The translations under genes and the position numbers were made by a program. A stretch of 64,000 nt of DNA from Streptomyces sp. C10-9-1 (lineage in GTDB: Bacteria > Actinomycetota > Actinomycetes > Streptomycetales > Streptomycetaceae), in contig NZ_JANHKP010000001.1 in the NCBI RefSeq assembly GCF_024497955.1, positions 186,001-250,000 on the forward strand, read 5' to 3'. Numbering within the stretch: the stretch's first letter is position 1; every line of letters begins with the position of its first letter. Under the pieces are notes generated by a model. The model saw nothing but the letters and a program-made list of their open reading frames with translations. It searched no databases and had not been told where the DNA came from. Positions 18,231 to 26,972 of this stretch are shown in pieces.

Positions 18231-18377
18231 CTCCCCCGCCCGGGCGTGCGCAGGGTCGCACCGCCCCCGCCGGGCGCCCGGACGGTCCGCGCCCGGGCCC
18301 CGCGGGCCGGGAGGGAGGACGCCCGGTGAACGGCGTGGCACGGTGCGCCACGGTCTGTCGACCCGGAGAATCTCGAT

Positions 18378-18431
18378 GTCAACAAACCATTGAACTTCCA
18401 CTATGCGATAACTACTATCCACTGATCAGAA
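18378..18431 (+). promoter_or_regulatory. aceB control region: promoter with both purine-regulon motifs
   Basis: TTGAAC (18390-18395), 17 bp, TACTAT (18413-18418) form the promoter. The palindrome GTCAACAAACCATTGAA (18378-18394) overlaps the -35. AllR-type boxes TTCCACTATGCGATA (18396-18410) and ATCCACTGATCAGAA (18417-18431) fill the spacer and start region, 21 bp apart. Both boxes are imperfect. The upstream part of this 330-bp gap (18231-18370) holds nothing recognisable. Confidence 0.6.
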
Positions 18432-18560
18432 GCGCCTGCCCCATCGGACGGCGCCCGCGGCCGTACCCCGGGCCCGTGGCACCCGGTGCCGCCACGGCGG
18501 CCCGCACGTCCCGGTGCCGTCCTCGAAGACCGTGAAGCCCGCTGAAGGAAGTGACAGCTC

Positions 18561-20183
18561 ATGTCCGCACCAGCGCCGTCCCCGCTGGCCATCGTCGAAG
18601 CCGAGCCCCTGCCGCGGCAGGAGGAGGTCCTGACCGAGGCGGCCCTCGCGTTCGTGGCCGAGCTGCACCGCCGGTTCACGCCCCGGCGCGACGAACTGCT
18701 CGCCCGCCGCGCCGAGCGCCGCGCGGAGATCGCCCGCACGTCCACGCTGGACTTCCTCCCGGAGACCGCCGCCGTCCGCGCGGACGACTCCTGGCGGGTC
18801 GCCCCCGCGCCGCCGGCCCTCGACGACCGCCGTGTGGAGATCACCGGGCCCACCGACCGCAAGATGACCGTCAACGCCCTCAACTCCGGCGCCAGGGTCT
18901 GGCTCGCCGACTTCGAGGACGCCTCAGCCCCCACCTGGGAGAACGTCGTCCTGGGCCAGCTCAACCTGATCGACGCCTACGAGCGCCGCATCGACTTCAC
19001 CGACCCCCGGTCGGGCAAGTCGTACGCGCTGCGCCCCGCCGGGGAACTGGCCACCGTCGTGATGCGGCCGCGCGGCTGGCACCTGGCCGAACGCCACCTG
19101 ACCGTCGACGGCTCCCCCGTCCCCGGTGCGCTGGTCGACTTCGGCCTCTACTTCTTCCACAACGCCCGGCGCCTGCTCGACGCCGGCAAGGGCCCGTACT
19201 TCTACCTCCCGAAGACGGAGTCCCACCTGGAGGCGCGCCTCTGGAACGACATCTTCGTCTTCGCCCAGGACCACGTCGGCGTTCCGCAGGGCTCGGTCCG
19301 CGCCACGGTCCTGATCGAGACCATCACCGCGGCCTACGAGATGGAGGAGATCCTCTACGAACTGCGCGACCACGCCTCGGGCCTGAACGCGGGTCGGTGG
19401 GACTACCTCTTCTCCATCGTCAAGAACTTCCGCGACGGCGGCGAGAAGTTCGTCCTGCCGGACCGCAACGCGGTCACGATGACCGCCCCGTTCATGCGCG
19501 CCTACACCGAACTGCTGGTCCGCACCTGCCACAAGCGCGGCGCGCACGCCATCGGCGGCATGGCGGCCTTCATCCCCTCGCGCCGCGACGCCGAGGTCAA
19601 CCGGGTGGCCTTCGAGAAGGTCAAGGCCGACAAGGACCGCGAGGCCGCCGACGGCTTCGACGGCTCCTGGGTCGCCCACCCCGACCTCGTGCCGATCGCG
19701 ATGGCCTCCTTCGACGCCGTCCTCGGCGACCGCCCGAACCAGAAGGACCGGCTGCGCGAGGACGTCTCCGTCGCCGCGGGGGACCTGATCGCCGTCGACT
19801 CCCTCGACGCCCGTCCCACCTACGAGGGCCTGCGCAACGCGGTCCAGGTCGGCATCCGCTACATCGAGGCATGGCTGCGCGGACTCGGCGCCGTCGCCAT
19901 CTTCAACCTCATGGAGGACGCGGCCACCGCGGAGATCTCGCGGTCGCAGATCTGGCAGTGGATCAACGCGGGCGTCGTCTTCGAGAACGGCGAGCGGGCC
20001 ACCCCCGAACTCGCCCGCACCGTGGCGGCCGAGGAACTCGCCGCGATCCGCGAGGAGCTGGGCGGGGAGGCGTTCGCCGCCGGCCACTGGCAGCAGGCCC
20101 ACGACCTGCTGCTGAAGGTCGCCCTCGACGAGGACTACGAGGACTTCCTGACGCTCCCGGCCTACGACCAGCTCACCGGCTGA
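18561..20183 (+). CDS. aceB: Malate synthase
   Basis: 540 residues, the length of the A-type enzyme. It condenses glyoxylate with acetyl-CoA to malate. Family landmarks include [66 protein letters not shown] and [22 protein letters not shown] precedes the ATG. No isocitrate lyase gene is next to it, and the promoter carries AllR-type boxes, so its role here is probably to consume glyoxylate from allantoin breakdown, as reported for the AllR-controlled malate synthase of Streptomyces coelicolor, as an alternative to the Gcl route encoded 40 kb away. Confidence 0.96.
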   Translation: MSAPAPSPLAIVEAEPLPRQEEVLTEAALAFVAELHRRFTPRRDELLARRAERRAEIARTSTLDFLPETAAVRADDSWRVAPAPPALDDRRVEITGPTDRKMTVNALNSGARVWLADFEDASAPTWENVVLGQLNLIDAYERRIDFTDPRSGKSYALRPAGELATVVMRPRGWHLAERHLTVDGSPVPGALVDFGLYFFHNARRLLDAGKGPYFYLPKTESHLEARLWNDIFVFAQDHVGVPQGSVRATVLIETITAAYEMEEILYELRDHASGLNAGRWDYLFSIVKNFRDGGEKFVLPDRNAVTMTAPFMRAYTELLVRTCHKRGAHAIGGMAAFIPSRRDAEVNRVAFEKVKADKDREAADGFDGSWVAHPDLVPIAMASFDAVLGDRPNQKDRLREDVSVAAGDLIAVDSLDARPTYEGLRNAVQVGIRYIEAWLRGLGAVAIFNLMEDAATAEISRSQIWQWINAGVVFENGERATPELARTVAAEELAAIREELGGEAFAAGHWQQAHDLLLKVALDEDYEDFLTLPAYDQLTG

Positions 20184-20285
20184 ACCCGCGCCCGAAGCCG
20201 CGAGCCGTCCGCCCTCCGTCCCTCGGCACCGCACAGCACCGGGGGACGGGGGGCGCCGCGCTGCACGGCGGTCCGGTCGGCCGGC

Positions 20286-20552
20286 TCAGTCGAGCGCCTC
20301 GTACTCCTCGGGCGGGCACACCAGTCCGGGCCGGTGCACGTAGTCGCCGCCGTGGAGCGCGAGCATGGCCCAGTGCCACGCCTCGTCGTGGAAGACGAGG
20401 GTGCGGTAGGCCGCCTCCGGCGGTTCGTACGGATAGCAGTCCATCGCCTCGTGCGCGGCACGACCGGCCGGCATCCCCCCGTGGGTGCGCATCACCCAGG
20501 CGTATCTGCGGCGCTCCCCCGCCAGGTACGCCACGTACTCCTCCTCGGTCAT
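20286..20552 (-). CDS. Small acidic conserved hypothetical protein
   Basis: 88 residues starting MTEEEYVAYLAGERRRYAWV, rich in acidic and aromatic residues, with paired stretches YRTLVFHDEAWHWAM and GLVCPPEEYEALD. No signal peptide, membrane helix or known motif. An in-frame GTG two codons upstream is an alternative start; the AGGGTGG sequence lies about 10 nt before the ATG. It is convergent with aceB and followed upstream by a divergent hydrolase gene. The codon use is typical of the surrounding genes, so it is probably real, but the function is unknown. Confidence 0.7.
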   Translation of the reverse strand: MTEEEYVAYLAGERRRYAWVMRTHGGMPAGRAAHEAMDCYPYEPPEAAYRTLVFHDEAWHWAMLALHGGDYVHRPGLVCPPEEYEALD

Positions 20553-20724
20553 GTCCACCGGACCACCCTACGGTCCTGCGCGCCCGCACCGGCCGCGCCG
20601 GTGGCCCTCCCCGAGCCGCGGTGAGCGGCCGTGCCCGTGGCCCGGTCCCACCGCTGCGCGTTCCCCGTCCCGGGGCCGGGAACGCGCTTGCCCCGCACGC
20701 CGGGGCGCTGCGAGAGTTCGGGCC

Positions 20725-21564
20725 ATGCACACGTTCCCCGCCCCCGACGGCACGCCCCTCGCCTACCACCCCTCCGGAGCGGGAGCGCCCCTGGTCTGCC
20801 TGCCCGGAGGGCCGATGCGCGACTCCGCGTACCTCGGCGACCTGGGCGGTCTCGGGGACACGGGGGTGCGGACGGTGCGTCTGGACCTGCGCGGAACCGG
20901 CGACTCGGGGGTCCCGGCCGACCCCGGCAGCTACGCCTGCGAGCGCCAGGTCGAGGACGTCGAGGCGCTGCGCCGCCACCTCGGGCTCGACCGGATCCGG
21001 CTGCTCGGGCACTCGGCGGGCGCCGCGCTGGCCGTGCTCTACACGGCCCGCCACCCCGAACGTGTCTCCTCGCTCGTGCTGGTGACGCCTCAGACGGAGC
21101 CCCTGGGCGAGCCGGTGCGCGTCGAGGACCGGCTGGAGACGGCCCTGCTGCGCAAGGGCGAGGAGTGGTTCCCCGCCGCCTACGCCGCGATGGAGGCCAT
21201 CACCGAGGGCCGGGCCACCGAGGACGACTGGGCCGCGGCGGCCCCGCTCAGCCACGGCCGGTGGGACGAGGCCGCCCGCGCCCACCGGGCCGCCGGACCC
21301 GCGCAGCGCCACCCCGGGGCGGCCGCCGCCTACGCGGCGGAGGACATCGACCCGGACACCGTCCGCACGGCCCTGGGCGCCTACCGGGGCCGGACCCTGC
21401 TGCTCGCCGGGGAGTTCGACGTCGCCGCTCCTCCGCGCCCGGTCACCGCCTGTGCCTCGGCCTTTCCCGAGGCCGAGACCGCGGTGCTCCCGGGCGCGGG
21501 GCACTTCCCCTGGCACGACGACCCCGCGGGCTTCGCCTCGGCGGTTGCGGGCTTCCTGGCCTGA
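20725..21564 (+). CDS. Alpha/beta hydrolase (proline iminopeptidase-like)
   Basis: 279 residues. Oxyanion region LVCLPGGPMRDSAYL, then LDLRGTGDSG, the nucleophile elbow LLGHSAGAALAVLY (Ser near residue 96), a likely Asp in LLLAGEFDVAAPP and the catalytic His in LPGAGHFPWHDDP give a complete triad. The HGGP-like loop followed by DLRGTGDS resembles the S33 aminopeptidase branch, but many esterases look the same. The ATG matches the family start; the ribosome site is weak. It is followed on the same strand by a PfkB kinase gene after 169 bp, with no clear functional link. Confidence 0.85.
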   Translation: MHTFPAPDGTPLAYHPSGAGAPLVCLPGGPMRDSAYLGDLGGLGDTGVRTVRLDLRGTGDSGVPADPGSYACERQVEDVEALRRHLGLDRIRLLGHSAGAALAVLYTARHPERVSSLVLVTPQTEPLGEPVRVEDRLETALLRKGEEWFPAAYAAMEAITEGRATEDDWAAAAPLSHGRWDEAARAHRAAGPAQRHPGAAAAYAAEDIDPDTVRTALGAYRGRTLLLAGEFDVAAPPRPVTACASAFPEAETAVLPGAGHFPWHDDPAGFASAVAGFLA

Positions 21565-21733
21565 CGTCCGCGCCGGCACGGCCCCTCGCCCGGGACGCGG
21601 CACCGCCCCGGGCGCGGGCGGGCGGTGCGCGCGGTACGGTCCACGGGCGGCACGGCGCGGCCCCGCACCGAACCGGCCACGGCGGGTGCGCCGACGAGGC
21701 GTCCCGCACGAGAACGCAGGAGAGGCAGCAGCC

Positions 21734-22639
21734 GTGATCGTCGTCGCCGGAGAGGCCCTGATCGACCTCGTACCGCTCTCGGCGGGCGACCCGCTGGCGC
21801 CCCTGCGCCCGGTGCGCGGCGGCGGCCCCTACAACACGGCCGTCGCCCTGGCCCGCCTCGGCGCCGAGGCCGCCTTCTGCTCCCGGATCTCGACCGACGC
21901 CTTCGGCGACGCCCTGGTCGGGCGGCTGCGGGAGGAAGGAGTGGGAGTCGGCCTGGTCCAGCGGGGACCGGAGCCCACCACCCTGGCCCTGGCCTCGCTC
22001 GGCGCCGACGGCTCGGCCGTCTACGACTTCCGCACCGAGGGCACGGCGGACCGCCTCTTCCGCGCCCCGGGCGGGCTCCCCGGGGGCACGCTGGCGGTCG
22101 CGTTCGGCACCTGCTCCCTGGTCCTGGAACCCGGCGCGAGCGCCTACGAGGAGCTGATGCGGGAGGCCGCGGGGCAGGGCGTGTTCACCGCGCTGGACCC
22201 CAACATCCGGCCCGGGCTGATCCCGGACGCCGACGCCTACCGGCGCCGCTTCGAGCGGTGGCTGCCGCACACGGGCCTGCTGAAGCTGAGCGAGGAGGAC
22301 GCGGCCTGGCTCGGCGGCGCGGTCCCGGACTGGCTGTCCGCGGGGCCGGGCGCCGTCGTCGTCACCCGGGGCGCGCGGGGCCTGCGGGTGCACCTCCGCG
22401 AGGGCGCACCGGTGGAGGTACCGGCCGCGCCGGTCGAGGTGGTGGACACCATCGGCGCGGGCGACACCGTCTACGCCGCCCTGCTGCACGCGCTCGCGCA
22501 GCGCGGGGCCCTGCGCCCGGGCGCGCTCGGCGCCCTGGCACGGGACGACTGGCGGGAGGTGCTGGCGTTCGCCGCCCGTGCCTCGGCCCTGACCTGCTCC
22601 CGCCGGGGAGCGGAACCGCCGTACGCGGGCGAGCTCTGA
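21734..22639 (+). CDS. PfkB-family carbohydrate kinase (fructokinase-like)
   Basis: 301 residues. The N-terminal signature region GGGPYNTAVALARLGAEAAF and the C-terminal PfkB signature DTIGAGDTVYAALLHAL, with its catalytic Asp, are intact. The internal stretch NIRPGLIPD is typical of fructokinase-type members, which phosphorylate fructose or similar sugars with ATP. The GTG start has GGAGAGG about 9 nt upstream. It is transcribed with, but not overlapping, the alpha/beta hydrolase gene. A hairpin follows the stop. Substrate is not certain. Confidence 0.9.
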   Translation: MIVVAGEALIDLVPLSAGDPLAPLRPVRGGGPYNTAVALARLGAEAAFCSRISTDAFGDALVGRLREEGVGVGLVQRGPEPTTLALASLGADGSAVYDFRTEGTADRLFRAPGGLPGGTLAVAFGTCSLVLEPGASAYEELMREAAGQGVFTALDPNIRPGLIPDADAYRRRFERWLPHTGLLKLSEEDAAWLGGAVPDWLSAGPGAVVVTRGARGLRVHLREGAPVEVPAAPVEVVDTIGAGDTVYAALLHALAQRGALRPGALGALARDDWREVLAFAARASALTCSRRGAEPPYAGEL

Positions 22640-22654
22640 GGGGGTGCCCCGCGT

Positions 22655-22673
22655 CCCGCACGGGGAGTGCGGG
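22655..22673. terminator. Hairpin after the PfkB kinase gene
   Basis: CCCGCAC, loop GGGGA, GTGCGGG: a perfect 7-bp stem 15 nt past the stop codon, without a T tract, as is common for terminators in high-GC actinomycetes. Confidence 0.5.
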
Positions 22674-23119
22674 CGGGCACCGGGGGACCGCGGCCCGGTC
22701 GCCCCGTTCGTGACCGCCGTGCCGGAGCGCCCCGGTCGCCCGGATGCGGCCACCCGGCCCTGCCCGGTGGCGGGGCCCTTCACCGGGGCGCGCCGTCCTC
22801 CCCCGGCTCCACCGCGCGCGTCCTCCGGCCCCGCCGACACGATCCGACCGTGCGCGGGCCGGTCCGACGGGCGTGCCCTCCTCACCGCAGCCGGCGCCCT
22901 CGCCGGCCGGCTCCCGGAGAACGCCGCGAACGGCGTCCGCGAGCCCGCCGGGCGGACCGCCGCGAGAGTGCGGCAGAGCGGCTGAGGACGGGGACGGGGA
23001 CAGGGGCGGTCCACCGGGCAGCCGCGGGTGCGGCGGGCACGGTCTCCTCGGTGCGCCGCCGCGGTCGGCGCGGTGCGCCGGTGCGGGCTCCCGGCGGGCC
23101 GGTCGGGGCCGCGCCGGGG
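22674..23119. other. Gene-free stretch between convergent genes
   Basis: About 450 bp with no reading frame that shows actinomycete codon bias on either strand; open frames here are Arg/Pro-rich shadows. I see no motif or repeat apart from the terminator hairpin at its left end. Confidence 0.5.
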
Positions 23120-23788
23120 TCAGAGGGCGAAGCGCTCCAGCACGGGCCGCCGTCCGCGGCGGCGCAGGAAGTGGCCGCGCCAGCCGGCCGCGACGGCGAG
23201 GAGCGTCCATCCGCCGGTGCCCGTGACGAGGCCCCCCAGCCGGCCCTCCGGGTCGACGTCCCCGGCCTCCTCCATCGGCACGACGCCCTCCGGGTCGCGG
23301 ACCACCTCGACCCGGTCCCCCACGTCGATGCCGGGGCGGCTGCCGCGGTGGCGGAGCGTCTCGTCGAGCTCCCCCTCGGGACCCACCAGCGTGAAGCGGT
23401 GGTCCGTGCTGTCCGTGCCCTGCGCACTGTCCTCGGTGACGACGACGACCTGGTGGACCCCGCGGCGCTCCAGGGCCGCCTCGGGCGCGTACTGGACGGA
23501 TCCGACCAGCACGAACAGGCCGGGAACCAGGGAGAGCAGGGCGAGCCACCAGGCTCCGTGCAACGCCCTCAGGGCCACGACCACGGCCAGGACGCCGATC
23601 AGGCCGGTGACGACGGGGACCGCGTCCAGGCCCAGACTCGCGTACGCGATCCCCGTGTTGGCGGCGGGTACCAGCCAGCACAGGCCCAGCACCGCCGAGG
23701 TGGCCGCGAGCGACCGCAGGGCGCCTCCCCGGACCGCCCCCGGTGCCGCCGGGCCGCCGGGTGCGAGGTGTGTGGCTGCTCCGCTCAT
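23120..23788 (-). CDS. DUF3592-like membrane protein
   Basis: 222 residues. Hydrophobic segments lie at about 25-50, 57-77 and 83-103, then an external region (VHQVVVVTEDSAQGTDSTDHRFTLV, with the beta-rich stretch GDRVEVVRDPEGVV) and a final helix near 190-205, ending in a basic tail. The helix, beta domain, helix layout and the xxxVGDRVEVxYDP-like motif match DUF3592 proteins, which have no defined role. An alternative ATG lies 4 codons upstream. It sits beside the NTPase regulator gene on the same strand with a 53-bp gap, which may or may not be functional. Confidence 0.8.
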   Translation of the reverse strand: MSGAATHLAPGGPAAPGAVRGGALRSLAATSAVLGLCWLVPAANTGIAYASLGLDAVPVVTGLIGVLAVVVALRALHGAWWLALLSLVPGLFVLVGSVQYAPEAALERRGVHQVVVVTEDSAQGTDSTDHRFTLVGPEGELDETLRHRGSRPGIDVGDRVEVVRDPEGVVPMEEAGDVDPEGRLGGLVTGTGGWTLLAVAAGWRGHFLRRRGRRPVLERFAL

Positions 23789-23841
23789 GCCGGGCAGCAT
23801 AGGGGCTCGCCCGGCGGGCCCGCCGGGCAGCCGCCGTGCGG

Positions 23842-25713
23842 TCACCCGCCGAACGCGGCGGTCTCCTCGCCCAGCGCCGCGGCGATCGCCGTGACACCCC
23901 TGCGCAGGCGGCGGAAGTACGTGGCACGCCCCAGGTGCAGGCGGCCGGCGACCTGGTGGTGCGTGGTGGCCGGTCCGCCCAGGTAGTACGCGGCGAGCAC
24001 GGCCCCCGCCTCCGCGTCCACGGGGTCCCCGCTCTCCGCGAGGCGGTACACCGCCTCGCGCAGCCACTCCCTCAGGGCCGCGGGCGTCGACGTCGCGGGA
24101 CCGGCCGGCAAGCCGCTGCCGGCCAGGGCGCGATCGTCGCCGAGGTGTCTCAGGGCGCGCGTCACTCCCGCAACGAGGTGCTCGCCGGGGCCGGCTCCGC
24201 GCCCGCCGAGGCGTTCCAGCCACAGGGGCAGGGAGGCCGGGGCGAACGCGTGGCTGAAGACCTCCGGCCGGCGGCCGCAGCGGTAGACGTCCTCCCGGAC
24301 GCTCCCGTGGAGGCGGAACCCCATGCCCCGCACGAGCCGTTGGTAGTCGGCCGTCGCGGTGGAGACCACCAGATGGCCCGCGAGCACGGAGTCGGTCAGG
24401 ATGTCGTGCAGGATGCGGGCGTGGGCGGCCGGTTCGGTGGCGTAGGCGGCGCCGAGGAACAGGCCGCCGGCCCGCGGGGCGGCCGCGACGTGCTCGGTGT
24501 GCTGCTGGAGCACCGGCTCCACGGCGTCCGCCGTCGCCGCGCCGAGCGGGAGGAGGGCGGACAGGCCGCATGCGCGTCCGTCGGCGTCGCGGGCGAGGCG
24601 GAAGGCGGAGGTGCCGTGGGCGAGCCAGCCCTCGGTGATCCGCTCCGCGCGGGCGCCGTCGAAACCGCCCCGGCGCGCCCAGCCGTGCAGCAGGCGGCCG
24701 ATGTCGCCGGCGTCGCCGTCCTGCGCGGGCGCCACGCGCACCGGCGACTCGGCGGCCGGGAACAGCATGCCGCGCAGCGTCGCGTCCCCGTTGAGGAAGA
24801 GCCCCTCGCGCACGAGCGCGGCACGGGCGGCCGGGGTGCCCGCGCGCGCCAGCAGCGTGCCGCGGTAGGCCGCCGCCCGGCTGCGGGAGCTGTGGTGGGC
24901 CAGCGGTCTGCGCCAGCGGTAGGCGGTCTCCAGCACGGTGCGGTAGGGCTCGCGGACGGCCAGCCCGAGGGGCGTGCGCCGGACCACGCTGAGCGCGCCC
25001 AGCCTGGTGAACAGTTCCGGGCCCGCGGAGAGCAGCTGCTCGTCCCCCGCTCCGACGGTGGCCAGCAGGCGCAGGGCGTGCTGCCAGCGGGTACCGGGAA
25101 GCTCACGGGCCAGCCGCTCGGTCAGCTCCCCGGCCGCCTGGTCGGCCACCGCCCCCTCGTCGCCCGGCCCGGCCCCCGCGTGCAGCGCGCGGCAGGCGGC
25201 GCCCGCCAGCAGCGGCACGCCGCCGGAGAGGCGGACCACCAGCGCACGGGCGGCCGGGTCCTCGATCCCGGCCGCCGCCGCCAGGTCCGCCACCTCCCGT
25301 TCCGGGAGGGGGGCGAGGGCGACGGTCGCCTGCACCCGGCCGGTCCAGCCCTCCACGGCGGCCAGGGGCCGCCTGCTGACCACCAGCAGGCGGCGGGGGC
25401 CGGTGCCGAGCAGGTCGAGCGCCTCGGCGGCGTGACCGGGCCCGTCGGCGCCGTCGAGGACCAGCAGGCCGCCGGTCCCGTCGGGGAGGGGCGGCCGCTC
25501 CGGGTGGGCCAGGTCGACGACGACGGCGGGCTCCCGCGCGCCCGCCGTACCGGGAGCGTCTGCCACCAGGCCCGCCAGGAGCGCGGACTTGCCGATGCCC
25601 GGCGGTCCGGTCAGGTTGACCACCGTGCTGCTTTCGACTGCCGCGCGCAGCCGCGCGGCGTCCCCGGCACGCGCTCCCCCGCGCCGCCCCCGGTCCCGCT
25701 CCGCCGTTCCCAC
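23842..25713 (-). CDS. NTPase with GNAT-like middle and C-terminal HTH-like region (unassigned regulator)
   Basis: 623 residues. A P-loop GPPGIGKSALLAG (about 36-48) and a Walker B-like LLVLDGADG mark an N-terminal AAA/STAND-type ATPase of about 260 residues. Residues about 320-470 (VRVAPAQDGDAGDIGRLLHGW through LVRGMGFRLHGSV) read like an acetyltransferase fold, including a GMGFRLHG ending. The C-terminus (about 584-610, HHQVAGRLHLGRATYFRRLRR) resembles a helix-turn-helix. The start is a GTG with only a modest ribosome site, chosen because codon bias begins there. It lies between a DUF3592 protein and a divergent ricin-lectin gene. Function is not known; a signal-responsive regulator is a guess. 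Confidence 0.75.
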   Translation of the reverse strand: MGTAERDRGRRGGARAGDAARLRAAVESSTVVNLTGPPGIGKSALLAGLVADAPGTAGAREPAVVVDLAHPERPPLPDGTGGLLVLDGADGPGHAAEALDLLGTGPRRLLVVSRRPLAAVEGWTGRVQATVALAPLPEREVADLAAAAGIEDPAARALVVRLSGGVPLLAGAACRALHAGAGPGDEGAVADQAAGELTERLARELPGTRWQHALRLLATVGAGDEQLLSAGPELFTRLGALSVVRRTPLGLAVREPYRTVLETAYRWRRPLAHHSSRSRAAAYRGTLLARAGTPAARAALVREGLFLNGDATLRGMLFPAAESPVRVAPAQDGDAGDIGRLLHGWARRGGFDGARAERITEGWLAHGTSAFRLARDADGRACGLSALLPLGAATADAVEPVLQQHTEHVAAAPRAGGLFLGAAYATEPAAHARILHDILTDSVLAGHLVVSTATADYQRLVRGMGFRLHGSVREDVYRCGRRPEVFSHAFAPASLPLWLERLGGRGAGPGEHLVAGVTRALRHLGDDRALAGSGLPAGPATSTPAALREWLREAVYRLAESGDPVDAEAGAVLAAYYLGGPATTHHQVAGRLHLGRATYFRRLRRGVTAIAAALGEETAAFGG

Positions 25714-26034
25714 GCCCGGACACCCCCCTGTCCCTCGTGCACCGCGCTCCACGCCGTCCGCCTCGGTCCGGCGCCCTCTCCGGCTCCCCCCGGGCGGCGG
25801 CCGGGGCGGATCGCGCCCCCGACCCGGTCCGCTGCCGCGCGCCCCCGCCGTCCGCGCCGTCCATACGGCGGGCTCGCGGTGCGCTCCAGCCATGAGGACG
25901 GCAACCGGCCCACGGAGGTTGAGACTTCGGTGAGACGGAACCGGGCCCGGGGGTCGGTAGCGTCCCCGTCCGTCCCGCACGACGGGGTCCTTTCGCCCGC
26001 GCCGAGCGCCGGGCACCGACCGAGAGGAACGACG

Positions 26035-26799
26035 GTGAAGTTGACTCGATGGCTGGCCGCGGCCGCCGCGGCGGCCTGTGCCGCGGCCACGCTGCTGACG
26101 GGCCCCGCGACCGCGGCGCCCCGGGAACCGGCCGCCGCCGCCACGCGGCAGGCGCCCGCGGGGACCGGCGAGGCGGTCGCGGCCGCCGCCCCCACCGCGC
26201 CCAAGCACTTCCTCGGCGCCGGCTACGGCCCGTGGAACATCGCCGTGGAGGCGGCGTGGAACTCCGCGTACGCCGCGGCCGCCCGGGAGGGGTACACGGC
26301 ATCCTGGTGCCGGCGCGCCGCGGGCCCGGCCGGAAACGAGATCCGCCCCGGCTACTACCAGGTGCTGGTCGAGATCCTCTGCACACCGCCGCCCCCGCCC
26401 GGCAACGGGGAGATCGTGGGCGTGCACTCGGGCAAGTGCGTGGAGGTGCGGGGCGGCAGCACCAAGGACGGCGCACCGATCCAGCTCAACACGTGCTCGG
26501 GGGCGGCCAACCAGTCGTGGAAGCTGTACCCGGACAGGACGCTGCGCGTCCTCGGCCGGTGCATGGACGTCCAGTACGCCAGGACCGGGAACGGCTCGCT
26601 CGTCGGGCTGAACTCCTGCCACCAGGGGCTGAACCAGAAGTGGGAGCTGCTGCCGGGCGGTCTGCTGCGCAGCGTCCACTCGGGCCGCTGCCTGGACGCG
26701 CTGGGCTGGGCCACCGGGAACGGGGCGCGGCTCGGCATCTGGGACTGCACCCCGCACCACACCAACCAGCAGTGGCGCGGCGCGGGGCTGACCGTCTGA
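26035..26799 (+). CDS. Secreted ricin-type beta-trefoil lectin-domain protein
   Basis: 254 residues. The GTG start (GAGAGG 8 nt upstream) opens a Sec signal peptide (KLTRWLAAAAAAACAAATLLTG, cleaved near ATAAP). After a small Ala/Gly/Tyr-rich region (about 60-115) comes one beta-trefoil (about 122-250) with three repeats: each has a Cys pair and a QxW box (NQSWKL, NQKWEL, NQQWRG). Such domains bind galactose-type sugars or xylan. No catalytic domain is attached, so it is probably an extracellular carbohydrate-binding protein. A strong terminator follows. The 320 bp upstream show no clear promoter. Confidence 0.92.
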   Translation: MKLTRWLAAAAAAACAAATLLTGPATAAPREPAAAATRQAPAGTGEAVAAAAPTAPKHFLGAGYGPWNIAVEAAWNSAYAAAAREGYTASWCRRAAGPAGNEIRPGYYQVLVEILCTPPPPPGNGEIVGVHSGKCVEVRGGSTKDGAPIQLNTCSGAANQSWKLYPDRTLRVLGRCMDVQYARTGNGSLVGLNSCHQGLNQKWELLPGGLLRSVHSGRCLDALGWATGNGARLGIWDCTPHHTNQQWRGAGLTV

Positions 26800-26810
26800 C
26801 CCCCGCCCGT

Positions 26811-26845
26811 CCCCCGGTCCGCCGCGCACTGCGGCGGACCGGGGG
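26811..26845. terminator. Strong terminator hairpin after the lectin gene
   Basis: A perfect 15-bp stem, CCCCCGGTCCGCCGC (26811-26825) paired with GCGGCGGACCGGGGG (26831-26845), with loop GCACT, 12 nt past the stop. No T tract. Confidence 0.85.
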
Positions 26846-26972
26846 TCCACATCGCGAGACCACGACCGTGGCAGCCGTGCTGACCTGCCCGTTTTGTGAT
26901 CGGTTCGTGCTGTCCCGGAGCCGGTGCCACCGAGCACCATAGGCCCCTGTGCGACGGCGAGGGGTGGATCAC

